Shown: positions 63,570 to 64,000 of the stretch, piece after piece | Layout: the number at the start of each line of letters is the position of its first letter | Numbering within the stretch: the stretch's first letter is position 1 | Assembly: GCA_900538555.1 (NCBI GenBank) | Contig: UPYI01000004.1 | Span: forward strand, 62,001 to 126,000 | Length of the DNA: 64,000 bases | Source of the DNA: an uncultured Porphyromonadaceae bacterium | Lineage (GTDB): Bacteria > Bacteroidota > Bacteroidia > Bacteroidales > Barnesiellaceae | Reading direction: 5' to 3' | Program-made: the position numbers and the translations under genes | Notes under the pieces: model-generated | Told to the model about the DNA's origin: nothing | The model's database searches: none | The model's input: the letters and a program-made list of their open reading frames with translations, nothing else

Positions 63570-64000
63570 ATGAAACAAAGCTGGAAGCCGGGTACCATGA
63601 TCTACCCGCTGCCTGCCGTGCTCATCAGTTGCGGCAGCACACCCGAAGAATACAATCTGCTTACCGTCAGTTGGGTAGGAACTATTTGCACCAATCCGCC
63701 CATGTGTTATATATCGGTACGCCCCGAACGGCACTCCTACCCGATCCTGCGGGAACGGATGGAGTTCGTGATCAACCTGACGACCGTAGGCATGGCAAAA
63801 GCGACCGACTGGTGCGGTGTGCGTTCAGGAAAGGACTACGACAAATTCGCCGCCTGCCATCTCACTCCGCATCCCGCCGAAAAAGTGAATGCGCCCTATA
63901 TCGAAGAGTCGCCGTTGTGTATCGAATGCCGTGTCAGAGAAGTAATTAGTCTCGGTTCGCACGACATGTTCATCGCCGACGTGGTGAACGTTTTAGCGGA
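63570..64000 (+). CDS. Flavin reductase-like (flavoredoxin-type) protein, cut by window end
   Basis: The frame starts at ATG 63570, 13 bp after pyrI, and runs to the window edge (143 codons). It begins MKQSWKPGTMIYPLPAVLIS and shows the FMN-binding split-barrel pattern of the flavin reductase family: LLTVSWVGTICTNPPMCYISVRPERHSYP, then FVINLTTVGMAKATDWCGV. Such proteins bind FMN and reduce flavins or act as flavoredoxins. Its close spacing to pyrI suggests co-transcription; a functional link to pyrimidine synthesis is not evident. Confidence 0.88.
   Translation, partial: MKQSWKPGTMIYPLPAVLISCGSTPEEYNLLTVSWVGTICTNPPMCYISVRPERHSYPILRERMEFVINLTTVGMAKATDWCGVRSGKDYDKFAACHLTPHPAEKVNAPYIEESPLCIECRVREVISLGSHDMFIADVVNVLA

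Noticed and set aside
1..64000. CRISPR arrays, tRNA or rRNA genes, insertion sequences
   Set aside because: No regular repeat-spacer pattern, cloverleaf or transposase was found by eye in either strand; small RNAs could be missed without a covariance search.

Overview
The window looks like part of a Bacteroidales chromosome. The evidence is the Bacteroidetes-type promoter elements (TAnnTTTG at -7, sometimes TTTG at -33), A-rich start regions, an 11-subunit complex I with fused NuoC and NuoD, an atpDC...BEFHAG-ordered ATP synthase, an nqrABCDEF set, an exbB-exbD-exbD-tonB operon, BspA-like leucine-rich repeat proteins, and C-terminal tails like those of the type IX secretion system. A Barnesiellaceae- or Porphyromonadaceae-like member fits, but I cannot place it further. 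No rRNA, tRNA, CRISPR array, transposase or prophage gene was seen.

Layout. 0-2.3 kb: a Cys/His-rich exported protein, then rplY-pth-S4 RNA-binding protein on the minus strand. 2.5-8.0 kb: a tight minus-strand operon of a caspase/legumain-like secreted protease and two tandem LRR surface proteins. 8.7-18.1 kb (plus): a 1908-residue alpha-2-macroglobulin-like protein without the thioester, then a lipoprotein and an outer-membrane barrel. 18.3-23 kb: two RNA methyltransferase-type genes and glgB. 23.1-25.4 kb: a PiT phosphate transporter with Pho-box-like repeats upstream. 25.7-42.5 kb (minus): a composite energy operon, nuoABCDH-atpDCBEFHAG-nuoIJKLMN. 42.9-49.0 kb (minus): exbB-exbD-exbD-tonB-small membrane protein-pstS-like-TPR. 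49.7-55.6 kb (plus): nqrABCDEF. 56-62 kb: rpmE2, a biotin-dependent carboxyltransferase (OadA-like), a CpsB/YwqE-type phosphatase and PBP1A. 62.1-64 kb: pyrB, pyrI and a flavin reductase cut by the window edge.

How the genes work together. Most of 23-58 kb is membrane energetics. A proton-type complex I and a proton-type F1Fo ATP synthase are interleaved in one transcription unit. A Na+-translocating NADH:quinone reductase lies about 7 kb away, and a TonB-ExbBD motor that spends the gradient lies between them. The complete atp gene set is inserted between nuoH and nuoI, which is the most striking feature of the window.

Regulation. Two leaders have the same design: a short ORF that ends at or inside a factor-independent terminator. 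One is an unannotated 47-codon ORF upstream of nuoA, the other an 18-codon ORF upstream of pyrB. This suggests translation-coupled attenuation of the energy operon and of pyrimidine synthesis. An interspersed hairpin repeat, seen four times, carries a full promoter in one copy.
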